Positions 16,412-26,220 of a stretch of 64,000 bases of DNA are shown here, in pieces. Every line of letters starts with the position of its first letter. Within the stretch, counting starts at the first letter, position 1. The position numbers were made by a program, and so were the translations under genes. Source of the stretch: Corallococcus silvisoli. Lineage in GTDB: Bacteria; Myxococcota; Myxococcia; Myxococcales; Myxococcaceae. The stretch is taken from NCBI RefSeq assembly GCF_009909145.1, contig NZ_JAAAPJ010000015.1, forward strand, positions 1-64,000, in the 5' to 3' direction. The notes beneath the pieces are model-generated. The model saw only the letters and a program-made list of their open reading frames with translations, did no database searches and had not been told where the DNA came from.

Positions 16412-17502
16412 TCGTCGTCCCTGTTCCGCCGCACCGTCGTCGCGCCCTGCTGCTTCTCCAGGTGCACGGGCGAGATGCCGGCGCCGTCCGCGATGACGCG
16501 CGCCAGGGGCTCCGCGTGCGTCGTCACCCAGACCTGGCTGTACTCCGACGCTCGCACGATGAGCCGGCCCAGCGGCTCCAGCAGCTCCGGGTGCAGGCTG
16601 GTCTCCGGCTCGTTCAGCGCGAGGAACGGGGGCGGCCGGGGACTGAGCAGCGCCGCCAGCAGGCACAGGTAGCGCAGCATCCCGTCCGACAGCTCCGCCG
16701 CCGCCATGGGCCGGAGCAGGCCGGGCATGTGCAGGAACAGGCTGAAGCGGCCCTGGTCCTCGCGCACCTCCAGCCGCGCGCCCGGGAAGGCGTCGTCGAG
16801 GCCCTGCTCCAGGGCGCGCTCGTCCCCCACCTCCCAGATGGTCTGGAGCGCCGCCGCGAGGTCGCGACCGTCGGACGCGAGCACCGGCGTGCGCACGCCC
16901 ACCTGCGGGTGCCGGGGCAGCGCGTCCGGATCCGTGCGGAAGTGGTGGTAGAAGCGCCACGCGCCCAGCGTGCGCCGCACCTCCGCCAGCCGGGGGAAGC
17001 GGTGCGGCTCCGCGAGCTGATCCATCACCGACTCCGACGACCACAGCTCCGTGGGGAACGCCACGCGCGTCCCGCTCGAGTCACGCAGGAAGGCCGTGCG
17101 GTCCTTGCGCTCCATCAGCACCACGCGCCGGCCCCCCGAGTGCGCCCAGAGGTGCTCTTCCTTCACCTCCGGATCCAACAGGAACATCGTGGGCGGCGGA
17201 GGCCCGGGCACCACGCCGCATTGCAGCTCGTAGGTGAGGTCGTCCAGGTCCACCGTCACGCGCAGCCGCACCGGCTTCTTGCCGTCGCGCGGGCCGGCCC
17301 ACATCACGCTCGGCGTGCCGCCCTCGTCCGCCAGCGTGCGCGCCAGCCGCCCGTCCGCCGCAGTCGCGAGCAGGTACAGCGCGCGGTACAGGTTCGTCTT
17401 GCCGCTGCCGTTGGGCCCCACCACCACGGTCACGGGGCCCAGCTCCAGGTGGAGCTGGCGCACGGAGCGGTACCCAGCGATGTCCAGACGCGTCAGGGGC
17501 AT
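16408..17502 (-). CDS. RecF/SMC-like AAA ATPase
   Basis: A 364-residue ABC-class ATPase with a complete active site: Walker A VVVGPNGSGKTN (28-39), an ABC-like signature AELSDGMLRYL (near 275), Walker B FLALNEPETSLHP (near 305) and H-loop VTTHAEP. The arrangement matches predicted ATPases of the RecF/OLD-like group, with a short insert instead of a long coiled coil and no C-terminal nuclease domain. Its target is unknown; DNA-linked roles are common. It leads the operon ATPase-truB-GNAT, joined to truB by an ATGA overlap. Confidence 0.8.
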   Translation of the reverse strand: MPLTRLDIAGYRSVRQLHLELGPVTVVVGPNGSGKTNLYRALYLLATAADGRLARTLADEGGTPSVMWAGPRDGKKPVRLRVTVDLDDLTYELQCGVVPGPPPPTMFLLDPEVKEEHLWAHSGGRRVVLMERKDRTAFLRDSSGTRVAFPTELWSSESVMDQLAEPHRFPRLAEVRRTLGAWRFYHHFRTDPDALPRHPQVGVRTPVLASDGRDLAAALQTIWEVGDERALEQGLDDAFPGARLEVREDQGRFSLFLHMPGLLRPMAAAELSDGMLRYLCLLAALLSPRPPPFLALNEPETSLHPELLEPLGRLIVRASEYSQVWVTTHAEPLARVIADGAGISPVHLEKQQGATTVRRNRDDE

Positions 17503-17635
17503 GGTCTGTCCCCAGCCTAGCTGGCCCGGTGCATCCGTGGGGAACGAGCGCCCCGCGGCCTTTCAGGGCTTCCGCGCGTCGCGGACAGCCAGGAACCCGT
17601 CGTGCCTGCGTAGATGCGGAGCTGTCTTCAGCTCT

Positions 17636-17650
17636 GTCCATGTCATGGAC
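17636..17650. promoter_or_regulatory. palindrome upstream of the LVIVD lipoprotein gene
   Basis: GTCCATG-T-CATGGAC is a perfect 15-bp odd palindrome, 105 bp before the lipoprotein start. It is a candidate operator. Confidence 0.35.
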
Positions 17651-17754
17651 ACGCACCCCGGGCTGCTCATCTTCTCCGAGCCGTGAGGTAGACTCGCGGG
17701 GCCTCGCGCGTCGGCCGTGGACCGCGAAGCCCCTGCGCCGGAGTCACCTTCCCG

Positions 17755-19323
17755 ATGAAGTCTTTCGCACGCCTCCTGGGCACGGGGCTGTTCGCCTGCG
17801 CCCTGTCCCTGTCCGGCTGTCATGACACCGACCCCCAGGTGCCGGATGACGGCCCCCCGGACGAGAGCACCGCCGTCGAGCTCACCGACTACGTCGACGT
17901 CACCCCCGACCTGCCCTGCATGGATGCGAACTTCGCGTCGCCCCGCGCGAACTGCGAGGACCCGGGCAGCTTCAACCTGTCCCGCTGTGACATGGCCGCG
18001 GTGGGCGCGGTGGAGCCCTCCGGCATCTACCGGGCCATCCTCCGCTACAACTCGGAGAGCATGTTCGGCGCCGGGTTCCGCCTGGACACCTCGCCCACCT
18101 TCCTGAACCGGCCGCTCGTGCGCAACCAGGTGAACAGCCAGGGCTTCTTCATCACCGGCCAGCTCACGACGACCACGAACAAGGTGCAGCGGTACGCGCT
18201 CGCGGGCTGCCGCGTGCCGGAGCCCGGCCGCATCACCGGTTGCTTCGTGCGCTGCACCGACGGCGTGCCCGAGTACTCCGGCACCTTCGACGCCCGGCGG
18301 ATGAACTGGGAGGCCAAGTCCTCCAGGCCCACCGCCATGCACCTCGTCTCCGAGTCCGCCGTCCCCCTGGGAGACTCCGTGGATGTCTACGTCACCCAGG
18401 GCCACGCCTACGTCGTGTCCCTGCCCCGGGGAAAGGAGCCGGGAGGGCTGAGCGTCTTCAACGTGACCGACCCGGCCCACCCCACGCTCGTCACCACCCT
18501 CAGCCTGCCCAATGACAGTTATTGGAACGGCGTCTGGGCGAAGGGCAACGCGCTCTACATCGCCAGCGGCGACTCCGGCGTCATCGTCTATGACATCACC
18601 CAGCCCGCGGCGCCCCAGTACATCCGCGCGCTGCCCGGCGGCGCCATCGACGTGCACACCGTGTTCGTGGACGGCGACCGGCTGTACGCCATGTCCCCCT
18701 CACCCAATGGGGAGACGCTGATCTTCGACGTGGCCGCCCCGCTGGAGCCCCGGCTGCTCGGCCGCGTCTCCGTGCCGCGCACGGACGTGACCAGCTACCC
18801 GCACGACGCGTTCGCCTATCAGGGCCGACTCTACATCAACCACTCCACCTTCGGGTACACCGTGGTGGACGTGACCCGGCCCGACGTGACGCCCGTGCTG
18901 GGCCGGTATGCCTTCGCCGGCCAGTACAGCCACGCGAACGCGGTGGGCACGTTCAACGGGCGCACCATCGCCTTCGAGGGCGGCGAGCGCTTCGGCGCGC
19001 ACCTGCGCGTGCTGGACGTCACCGACCCGGCGCGCATCCGCCTCATCGCCCAGGTGAAGATGCGCGCGCAGACGTCCATCCACAACCTGGTGCTGAAGGG
19101 CACGCGGCTCTACGTGGCCTGGTACCACGAGGGCGTGCGCGTCTTCGACGTGGCGGACCCCGAGCACCCCAAGGAAGTGGCGGCCTTCGACTCCTTCGAC
19201 GAAGCGCACCCGCGCAGCACCGACAGCCTCTACCAGGGGGCCATCGGCATCCGGGTGCCGGGGGACGGCTCCGTGTACGCGGTGGACCTGTCGCGCGGGC
19301 TGCTCGTGCTCCAGGAGCCGTGA
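17755..19323 (+). CDS. LVIVD-repeat lipoprotein
   Basis: A 522-residue exported protein: signal peptide 1-20 with lipobox LSGC (Cys21), then an unassigned Cys-containing domain (about 30-190). Seven or more LVIVD-type beta units from about 200 to the end follow, recognisable by GLSVFNVTDPAHPTLV, GVIVYDITQPAAPQYI, TVVDVTRPDVTPVL, LRVLDVTDPARIRLI and VRVFDVADPEHPKEV. The repeats predict a beta-propeller on the outer surface or in the periplasm. Function is unknown; such proteins are common in myxobacterial lipoproteomes. It converges on the GGDEF gene, whose stop is 8 bp away. Confidence 0.8.
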   Translation: MKSFARLLGTGLFACALSLSGCHDTDPQVPDDGPPDESTAVELTDYVDVTPDLPCMDANFASPRANCEDPGSFNLSRCDMAAVGAVEPSGIYRAILRYNSESMFGAGFRLDTSPTFLNRPLVRNQVNSQGFFITGQLTTTTNKVQRYALAGCRVPEPGRITGCFVRCTDGVPEYSGTFDARRMNWEAKSSRPTAMHLVSESAVPLGDSVDVYVTQGHAYVVSLPRGKEPGGLSVFNVTDPAHPTLVTTLSLPNDSYWNGVWAKGNALYIASGDSGVIVYDITQPAAPQYIRALPGGAIDVHTVFVDGDRLYAMSPSPNGETLIFDVAAPLEPRLLGRVSVPRTDVTSYPHDAFAYQGRLYINHSTFGYTVVDVTRPDVTPVLGRYAFAGQYSHANAVGTFNGRTIAFEGGERFGAHLRVLDVTDPARIRLIAQVKMRAQTSIHNLVLKGTRLYVAWYHEGVRVFDVADPEHPKEVAAFDSFDEAHPRSTDSLYQGAIGIRVPGDGSVYAVDLSRGLLVLQEP

Positions 19324-19330
19324 CGGGCGG

Positions 19331-21364
19331 TCACTCCGTCTCGATGCGGTCGCGGCCGTTGGACTTCGCCCGGTACAGCCGGGCGTCCGCGACGCGCAGC
19401 AGCTCGTCCAGGGTGGTGCCGTCCCGCGGCGCCACCACGAGCCCCGCGCTGAAGGTGACGGAGAAGGTCTCGCCCGCGTCGCCTTCGAAGGCCATGCCCG
19501 CCAGCTCCTCCGCGGTGCGGGAGAAGATCTCCTTCGCGCTCTCCAGCGACTCCCCCAGCAGCGCGACGACGAACTCCTCGCCGCCCCAGCGGGCGCGCAG
19601 GTCCTCGCGGCGGAAGCGCGCGCCCAGGAGGCGACCCAGCCGCATCAGCACGCGGTCCCCGGCGAGGTGGCCGTGCTCGTCGTTCACCTTCTTGAAGTGG
19701 TCCACGTCCAGGAAGCACAGCGCCAGCGGCTTCTCCCCCCGGCGCGCCTCCGACAGCCGCGCGTTCACCGCGTCCACGAAGGGGCGGCGCAACATCAGGC
19801 CGGTGAGCGCGTCGCGCTCCGTGCGCTCGCGCGACAGCCGCGCCCGCTCCAGGCGCGCGTGCACGCGGGCGCGCAGCTCCTCCTTGAGCACGGGCTTGGC
19901 CAGGTAGTCGTCCGCGCCGGCCTGGAACGCGGCCAGCCGGAACTCCAGCCCCACCTGCGCCGTGACGAGCAGGATGGGCAGCTCCTGCCACTCCGGCGTC
20001 AGGCGCAGGATGCGACACAGGTCGAAGCCGCTGGGCCCGGGCATCTGCACGTCCAGCAGCAGCAGGTCCGGGCGGTGGCGGGCCAGCGCGTCCAGCAGGC
20101 CGTAGGGGTTCTCCAGCCCCACCACCTCCACCGCGTCGCTCACCAGCGCCTGGGAGAGGGCCCGCACGGCCTCCGGGTCGTCATCCACCACCATCACCTT
20201 GGCGCGCTCCTGCCTGCGCGCCGTCACCAGCCGCTCCGCCGCGGTGGCGAAGTCCTGCTGGGTGAAGGGCCGGGGGAGGAAGAGCGAGGCCCCCGCGTGC
20301 GCGGCGTGCACGCGCTCCTGGAGGCCGCCCCCCGTGCTGGAGAAGGCCAGCGGCAGCGACTGGTGGCCCTCCAGGCTCCGGAGCGCGTTCGCCGTGGCGA
20401 GCCCCATGGGGCCCATGTGCAGCAGCGCCCCGTCCACCCACTGGCGCGCCACCACCGCGCAGGCCTCGTCGGGCGTGCCCGCCGTCACCACCCGCACGCC
20501 CTCCTTGTCGCCCATGCGCCGCGCGTCCGCGAGGATCTCCGCGTCCTCGTCCACCACCAGCAGCGTGCCCATGGCGGAGACGACCGCCGGGTCCGGCTCC
20601 AGCTCCGGCTCCAGGACGGGCATCACCACCACGGCCTCCAGCGCGCGGAAGCCCGCGTCCACCGCCGCCCAGTCCAGCGCCAGCGGGGTGCCGGCCCGCA
20701 CCGGCTGGAGCACGTCCTCCAGCTTCCCCGCCGCGACGCTCACGTCCCGGAAGCCGTAGCTGCCCGCGGTGCCGTGCAGCTTGTGCACGACGGCGTAGGC
20801 CTCCTCCATGACCGAGGCCTCGCCGTGGCGCCCCCGGCCCAGCAGCGCCTGGAGCGTGGCCAGCCGCTCCGGCAGCTTCGCGCCGTAGTCCGCGCTCAAC
20901 TGGGCGAGGCTCGCCGCGAAGGCGTCCTCCGGGTCCAGCGCCTCCGGCTCCCGCGGCTCCGCGGGCGCGGGCGGCGATTCGGCCAGCGCGAAGAGCTGCT
21001 CCAGCCACACCGCCAGCTCCTCCGGCCGGTAGGGCTTGTGCACCACGCGCGCCACCCCCAGCTGGCGCGTGAGCAGCTCGTGGCTCTTCAGGTCCTTCCA
21101 GAAGGCGGACGCGAAGAGCACCGGCAGCGCGGGGCGCGTCTGGCGCAGCTCCCGGATGAAGTCCGCGCCCGTCATGCCCGGCAGCAGGCCGTCCACGATG
21201 GCGGCGTCCACCGGCTCCGACAGGAGCACCTGGCGCGCCTCCGCGGCGGAGCGCGCGGGCGTCACCTGGTAGCCCTTGTCACGCAGGAAGGTGCAGACCA
21301 GGGTCTGGAGGTCGCGGTCGTCCTCCAGGAAGAGCAGCGTCTTGTCGCTTCGCGCGGTGCTCAC
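19331..21364 (-). CDS. REC-Hpt-REC-REC-GGDEF diguanylate cyclase
   Basis: A 677-residue cytosolic signalling protein. Domains in order: receiver 1 (about 8-125, acceptor in AIVDGLLPG), a histidine phosphotransfer domain (about 160-245, VHKLHGTAGSYGF), receiver 2 (about 262-380), receiver 3 (about 385-500, LLLLDVQMPGP) and a GGDEF domain with GGEEF at 594-598. In receiver 2 the acceptor strand reads GALLHMGPMG, with His in place of Asp, so it should not be phosphorylated. The GGEEF site predicts active c-di-GMP synthesis. It starts with GTG at 21364 overlapping the upstream kinase stop (GTGA), so the two are translationally coupled. Confidence 0.85.
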   Translation of the reverse strand: MSTARSDKTLLFLEDDRDLQTLVCTFLRDKGYQVTPARSAAEARQVLLSEPVDAAIVDGLLPGMTGADFIRELRQTRPALPVLFASAFWKDLKSHELLTRQLGVARVVHKPYRPEELAVWLEQLFALAESPPAPAEPREPEALDPEDAFAASLAQLSADYGAKLPERLATLQALLGRGRHGEASVMEEAYAVVHKLHGTAGSYGFRDVSVAAGKLEDVLQPVRAGTPLALDWAAVDAGFRALEAVVVMPVLEPELEPDPAVVSAMGTLLVVDEDAEILADARRMGDKEGVRVVTAGTPDEACAVVARQWVDGALLHMGPMGLATANALRSLEGHQSLPLAFSSTGGGLQERVHAAHAGASLFLPRPFTQQDFATAAERLVTARRQERAKVMVVDDDPEAVRALSQALVSDAVEVVGLENPYGLLDALARHRPDLLLLDVQMPGPSGFDLCRILRLTPEWQELPILLVTAQVGLEFRLAAFQAGADDYLAKPVLKEELRARVHARLERARLSRERTERDALTGLMLRRPFVDAVNARLSEARRGEKPLALCFLDVDHFKKVNDEHGHLAGDRVLMRLGRLLGARFRREDLRARWGGEEFVVALLGESLESAKEIFSRTAEELAGMAFEGDAGETFSVTFSAGLVVAPRDGTTLDELLRVADARLYRAKSNGRDRIETE

Positions 21365-24174
21365 GGCATCGCCTTTCGGGGCTCGGCCGCCGCGACGTCG
21401 CGGCGGGAAAGCAGTCCATTGAGCAGCTCCCGCACCGAGGCCACCAGCTCCTCCTCCGAGGAGCGGGCCTTCGTCAGGTGGCGGGTGATGCCCAGGGTGA
21501 GTTGACGCTGGTCCGTGCGCGACAGCTCGCGCCCGGTGAAGACGATGAGGGGCGTCGCGCGGCCCTTGCCCTGGCGCAGGATGTCCACCACCTCGAAGCC
21601 ATCCAGCCGGGGCAGCCCCACGTCCAGGACGATGAGGTCCGGGGGCGTGTCGCGCGCGAGCGCCACCGCGCTCTCCCCGTCCGCCGCCTCGATGCACAGC
21701 GCGCCCAGCCGCTCGAACTGCGCGCACAGCACCCGGCGCGTGGTGGCGTCGTCGTCCACCACCAGCACGCGCGCCTGGCCCGGCTGGCGCATGGCGTAGC
21801 GCAGCGTCTTCAGCAGCCGGGCCTCGTCCACCGGGCGGGGCAGCCAGTCCACCAGCAGCGGCGTGCCCACGCCCGCCGCCCCCTCCTGGGAGCGCCCGGA
21901 CAGCGCCAGCACGGGCAGCTCGCGCGTGCGCGGCTGTTCACGCAGGCGGCGCATCCAGTCCAGCACGTGGCCGTCCGGCATCTGCGTGTCCACCACCAGC
22001 GCGTCCGGGGGCGCGGCGTCCACCGCCTGCATGGCCTCCGTGAGCGTGGAGGCGCGCACCACGCGGTAGCCCTCCTGGGACAGCAGGCTGCGCAGGAGCG
22101 CGGACAGGTCCGCGTCCGCGGTGACGATGAGCACGTTGTGGCGCGACTCGTCCCGGGGCAGCGGCGCGCTGGTGCCCGACACGGGCGCCGGGGCGCGCAG
22201 GCCCTCCAGGGTGAAGTGGAAGGTGGCGCCCTGGCCGGGGGGGCTCGAGACCTCGATGCGGCCGCCGTGCTGCTCCACGATGGCCTGCGAGATGGCCAGG
22301 CCCAGGCCGGTGCCGCCCTTGGAGCGGGTGTCGGACGCGTCCAGCTGCTGGAAGCGGCCGAAGAGGCGGGAGAGCTTCTCCTCCGGGATGCCGGGGCCCT
22401 GGTCCGTGACGCTGAAGCGCACCCGGCCGTCCGCCGCGAGGCTGGACGCCACCACCACGGAGGCGCCCGCGGGGGAGAACTTGATGGCGTTGGAGACCAG
22501 GTTGGTGAGCACCTGGATGAGCCGGTCGCGGTCGCCCTTCACCTGCGGGGCGCCCTCCACGTCCGAGCGCAGGGACACCTGCGCGGTCTCCGCCATGCCC
22601 TGCACCCCCGCGAGCGTGGCGTCCACCAGCTCCTGCGCCGTCTGGGGTTGGAGCTTCAGCTCCAGCATCCCCGACTCCATCTTCTCCAGGTCGAGGATGT
22701 CGTTGATGAGGCGGATGAGCCGTTCGGTGTTGGTGCGCGCGATGCGCACCATGTCCAGCGCCTGCGCGGGCAGCTCCCCCACGATGCCGTTCTCCAGCAG
22801 GCCCAGCGAGCCGCGGATGGAGGTGAGCGGCGTGCGCAGCTCGTGGCTCACGGTGGAGACGAACTCGTTCTTCATCCGCTCCACGGCCTTGCGCTCCGTG
22901 AGGTCGCGCACGAAGACGGTGGTGCGCGGGGGGCCATCCGCGTGCACGCGCGCGAAGGTGAGCTCCGCGGGGAACACGCCGCCGTCGGCGCGCAGGCACG
23001 GGCTCTCCACGCGCGACGCGGGGCCGCGGGCCTGCTGGAGCGCGGCGTGGACGGCGTCGCGCTGGGCGGCCGGCAGCGACGCGGGCAGCGCCAGCGACAG
23101 GAAGTCCTCGCCCACCGCGCGCGCGGACGGCAGGCGGAAGTGGGTGACGGCGGACGGGTTGAACTCCGCCACGCGGCCGGCTTCATCCAACACGACGATG
23201 CCGTCCGGCGACGCCTCCAGGATGGCGGCCTTGCGCGCGTCGCTGACCCGCGCCTCCGCGCTCGCGGCGGACAGCGCCTGGGTGCGCTCCTCCACGCGCG
23301 CCTCCAGGCCCCGGTTGAGCTCCCCCAGCGCCGCGGAGGCCCCGGCGAGCCGCACCAGGACGACCAGCACGTAGCCCACGAGCAGCAGGGACACGCCGAA
23401 GAGGACGATGCGGGTGCGCTCGGCGCGCGACTGGGACTCCTCCTGGAACTGGAGGTAGTTGGTGATGAGGCGCTCGGCCTCGCTGCTGGCGCTGTGGTCC
23501 AGCAGCGCCTGGAAGGACGCGTCCGCCGAACGCCGGAGCGTCATCAGCTCCCGCGACCGCGCCTCCAGGTCCTCCAGCGCGGCGCGGTGGGCGGGGGCCA
23601 GCGGCGGCGCGCCGTGGGCCTGGGCCAGCTGCTCCAGCGAACGCTCCACCCGCGCGCCGAGGTCCCCACCCTGCGCGCGGGAGGCGGTGAGCACGTCCGC
23701 GCCCAGCGTCTCCACCTGCTCCCGCAGGGGGCCCGGGGGCAGCGCGGCGGCGACGGCGAAGACAGCGCGGGGGAAGGACTCGCGCAGGGTGGTGAAGCGG
23801 TCATCCTTCGCCCGGGCCTCCGCCAGCAGGGTGCGTGAGTCCTCCAGCACGCGCAGGTAGTCCGCCAGGACCGCGAGGAGCGAGCGGCGGCCCTCGTCCG
23901 ACAGGGAGCCGGGCATCGCCTCCAACAGGCGCGCGCGGGCGGCCAGCGCGTCGAAGGCGCCCCCGGAGGAGCCATGGGCCTCCCGCATGCCCGTGCGCTG
24001 GCGGAGCACGTCCAGCTCCAGCTCCGCGGTGGCCACGCGCAGCTGCCGCAGCTGGGTGCGGTAGCGGTCGTGTTCGGCGGTGGAGCCCGGGCGGCCCAGG
24101 ACGAACAGCGCGCACAAGAGCACCAGGGCGCCGGCGGCCAGCGCGGTGGAGCGTTTGGAGAGGCGAGGTTCCAT
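21361..24174 (-). CDS. membrane hybrid histidine kinase with two receivers
   Basis: A 937-residue kinase. A membrane helix at about 11-28 is followed by a long all-helical extracytoplasmic region (30-255, DAHL-like), a second helix near 265-285, a short coiled coil and a PAS domain (about 310-425). HisKA follows with phospho-acceptor His444 (VSHELRTPL), then HATPase_c (DQGPGIP, GTGLGLAIS) and two C-terminal receivers (ALVVDTQMPDG; LIVLDVGLPRLDG). The first receiver is partly degenerate around the switch residues. It abuts the lone receiver gene upstream without a gap and overlaps the GGDEF gene downstream, pointing to one relay. Confidence 0.9.
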   Translation of the reverse strand: MEPRLSKRSTALAAGALVLLCALFVLGRPGSTAEHDRYRTQLRQLRVATAELELDVLRQRTGMREAHGSSGGAFDALAARARLLEAMPGSLSDEGRRSLLAVLADYLRVLEDSRTLLAEARAKDDRFTTLRESFPRAVFAVAAALPPGPLREQVETLGADVLTASRAQGGDLGARVERSLEQLAQAHGAPPLAPAHRAALEDLEARSRELMTLRRSADASFQALLDHSASSEAERLITNYLQFQEESQSRAERTRIVLFGVSLLLVGYVLVVLVRLAGASAALGELNRGLEARVEERTQALSAASAEARVSDARKAAILEASPDGIVVLDEAGRVAEFNPSAVTHFRLPSARAVGEDFLSLALPASLPAAQRDAVHAALQQARGPASRVESPCLRADGGVFPAELTFARVHADGPPRTTVFVRDLTERKAVERMKNEFVSTVSHELRTPLTSIRGSLGLLENGIVGELPAQALDMVRIARTNTERLIRLINDILDLEKMESGMLELKLQPQTAQELVDATLAGVQGMAETAQVSLRSDVEGAPQVKGDRDRLIQVLTNLVSNAIKFSPAGASVVVASSLAADGRVRFSVTDQGPGIPEEKLSRLFGRFQQLDASDTRSKGGTGLGLAISQAIVEQHGGRIEVSSPPGQGATFHFTLEGLRAPAPVSGTSAPLPRDESRHNVLIVTADADLSALLRSLLSQEGYRVVRASTLTEAMQAVDAAPPDALVVDTQMPDGHVLDWMRRLREQPRTRELPVLALSGRSQEGAAGVGTPLLVDWLPRPVDEARLLKTLRYAMRQPGQARVLVVDDDATTRRVLCAQFERLGALCIEAADGESAVALARDTPPDLIVLDVGLPRLDGFEVVDILRQGKGRATPLIVFTGRELSRTDQRQLTLGITRHLTKARSSEEELVASVRELLNGLLSRRDVAAAEPRKAMP

Positions 24175-24549
24175 TCAGGGCACCAGGCGGCGGATTTCCT
24201 GCGGCAGCGTCATGGGGTCGAACGGCTTGCCGATGACGCCCACCGCGCCCAGCTCCAGGTAGCGCGCGACCTCCTGCTTCTGGATCTTCGCGGTCATGAA
24301 GATGATGGGGGTGTTCGCGGTGGCGGGCTGCTCGCGCAGCCGGCCGAAGGTGGTGGGCCCGTCCATGCCGGGCATCATCACATCCAGGAGGATGAGGTCG
24401 GGGCCTTCCTGGCCCGCCTTCTCCAGGGCCTCCGCGCCGGAGGCCGCCAGCACCGTCTTCCAACCGCCCACGCGGCTGAGGCTCAGCTGCCCGATGGTGC
24501 GGATGTCGTCCTCGTCATCCACGAGCAGGACCTTCTCGATTTTCGCCAT
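24175..24549 (-). CDS. single-domain response regulator (CheY-like)
   Basis: A 124-residue stand-alone receiver with all key residues: acidic pair in LLVDDEDD (10-17), acceptor Asp in LILLDVMMPGMDG (near 57), Thr in IFMTAK and Lys in GKPFDP. Without an output domain it probably shuttles phosphate between the flanking kinases, or acts by protein contact. It sits exactly between the GAF-PAS kinase and the membrane hybrid kinase, its stop directly abutting the start codon of the latter. Confidence 0.9.
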   Translation of the reverse strand: MAKIEKVLLVDDEDDIRTIGQLSLSRVGGWKTVLAASGAEALEKAGQEGPDLILLDVMMPGMDGPTTFGRLREQPATANTPIIFMTAKIQKQEVARYLELGAVGVIGKPFDPMTLPQEIRRLVP

Positions 24550-24618
24550 GACGGGAGAGTGCTCCAGGGGGTGGGGTTTGGATCGCGTTACGGAGGAGGG
24601 GGCCCGGATGGATCTCCG

Positions 24619-26220
24619 TCAGGGGGTGGGGCCCGGGTCGTGGGCGGTGTCCGGGGCAGGTTCGCATTCGGGGAGGTCGAAGGAGAAGCGCGTTCCCGCG
24701 CCGGGGGCGGTGGTGAAGCGCAGGGTGCCGCCCATGCGGGACACCAGTCCATGGGCGATGCTCAGGCCCAGGCCGGTGCCGGAGCGCTTGCGGGTGTCGG
24801 AGGCGTCCGCCTGGGCGAACTTCTGGAAGACGCGGGCCTGGAAGGCCTCCGGGATGCCGGGGCCGCGGTCCTGCACGCCCACGCGCAGGGCGCCGGCCTC
24901 GCGGGTGAGGGAGAGGGTGACGCGCTCCCCCCGGGGGGAGAACTTGATGGCGTTGGACAGCAGGTTGGCGAGCACCTGGATGAAGCGGTCCTCGTCCACC
25001 CGGGCGTGGGCGTGGGGGGCGTCCACGGCGACCTCCAGGCGGACGCCATATTCGGCGGCGTAGCCCTGGTGGGCCTGGAGGGCCAGGGTGAGCAGCGGGG
25101 CGACGGGGGTGGAGGCCATGTGGAGGTCCAGGCCGCCGGACTCCATCTTCTCCAGGTCCAGGATGTCGTTGATGAGGCGCAGCAGCCGTTCGCTGTTCTT
25201 GTGGGCGATGCCGACCATCTGCTCCACCTGGGAGTCCAGGGGGCCGGCGATGCCGCCGCACAGGAGCCCCAGGGAGCCGCGGATGGAGGTGAGCGGCGTG
25301 CGCAGCTCATGGCTCACGGTGGAGATGAACTCGTTCTTCATGCGCTCCACGCGCTGGTGTTCCTCGGCCAGGAGGCGGGCCTGGGTGACGTCGCGGGCGA
25401 CGGCGTAGAGCAGGCCCTCTTCCGGATCCGGGACGGCGTTCCACTGGAGCCAGCGCCAGGAGCCGTCGCGGCAGCGGGCGCGGTGCTCGAACTGGAGGAC
25501 GGGGGCGCCTTCGCTGGCGCGGGCCAGGTGCCTCGCGGTGCTGGCGCGGTCCTCCTCCAGGGCCAGGTCCACCAGGGAGGAGCTGTAGAGCTCCACGTCG
25601 GAGAAGCCGAGGGTGCGGTTCCAGGCGCGGGACAGGCGCAGGAAGGTGCCGTCCATGGCCGCGATGCAGAGCATGTCCACGGAGACTTCGAAGAAGCGCT
25701 CCTGCTGCTCCAGGGCGGCGCGGGCCTCGCGCTCGTCGAGCGCGTTGAGCTCCACCTCCGCCCAGCCCGCCATGTCCACGAGCGCGGCGCGGTCCGCGTC
25801 GGAGAAGTCGCGAGGCTGAGAGTCGATGAGGCAGAGGGTGCCCACGCGGCTGCCGTCGCCGGCGCGCAAGGGGTGGCCGGCGTAGAAGCGCACGAACGGG
25901 GCGCCCAACACGAGCGGGTTGTCGTGGAAGCGCGGATCGCGCAGCGCGTCCGGCACGACGAAGGTGGCGGGGGAGAGGATGGCGTGGCCGCAGAAGGACA
26001 GCTCGCGCGGCGTCTCCAGGGCGGACAGGCCCTGGCGGGCCTTGAACCACTGCCGGCCCTCGTCCACCAGGGACACGAGCGCGATGGGCACACGGAACAG
26101 GTGGGACGCGGCGCGCACGATGCGGTCGAAGCGTTCGTGCGGGGGCGTATCCAACAGACACAACGAGCGCAGGGCCTGGAGGCGCCGGGGCTCATCCGCG
26201 GGCGTCGGGGGAGGGAGCAT
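24619..26220 (-). CDS. GAF-PAS sensor histidine kinase
   Basis: A 533-residue cytosolic kinase. A GAF domain (about 15-160, opening RRLQALRSLCLLDTPPHERFD) is of the type found before sensory kinases. A PAS domain with PAC-like end (about 170-285) follows, then HisKA with His304 (ISTVSHELRTPLTSIRGSL) and HATPase_c (NLLSNAIKFSPRG, DRGPGIP, GTGLGLSIA). The HisKA segment is almost the same as that of the membrane kinase at 21361-24174, suggesting duplication and shared partners. No membrane segment. It begins the apparent operon; the promoter should lie in 26221-26435. Confidence 0.9.
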   Translation of the reverse strand: MLPPPTPADEPRRLQALRSLCLLDTPPHERFDRIVRAASHLFRVPIALVSLVDEGRQWFKARQGLSALETPRELSFCGHAILSPATFVVPDALRDPRFHDNPLVLGAPFVRFYAGHPLRAGDGSRVGTLCLIDSQPRDFSDADRAALVDMAGWAEVELNALDEREARAALEQQERFFEVSVDMLCIAAMDGTFLRLSRAWNRTLGFSDVELYSSSLVDLALEEDRASTARHLARASEGAPVLQFEHRARCRDGSWRWLQWNAVPDPEEGLLYAVARDVTQARLLAEEHQRVERMKNEFISTVSHELRTPLTSIRGSLGLLCGGIAGPLDSQVEQMVGIAHKNSERLLRLINDILDLEKMESGGLDLHMASTPVAPLLTLALQAHQGYAAEYGVRLEVAVDAPHAHARVDEDRFIQVLANLLSNAIKFSPRGERVTLSLTREAGALRVGVQDRGPGIPEAFQARVFQKFAQADASDTRKRSGTGLGLSIAHGLVSRMGGTLRFTTAPGAGTRFSFDLPECEPAPDTAHDPGPTP

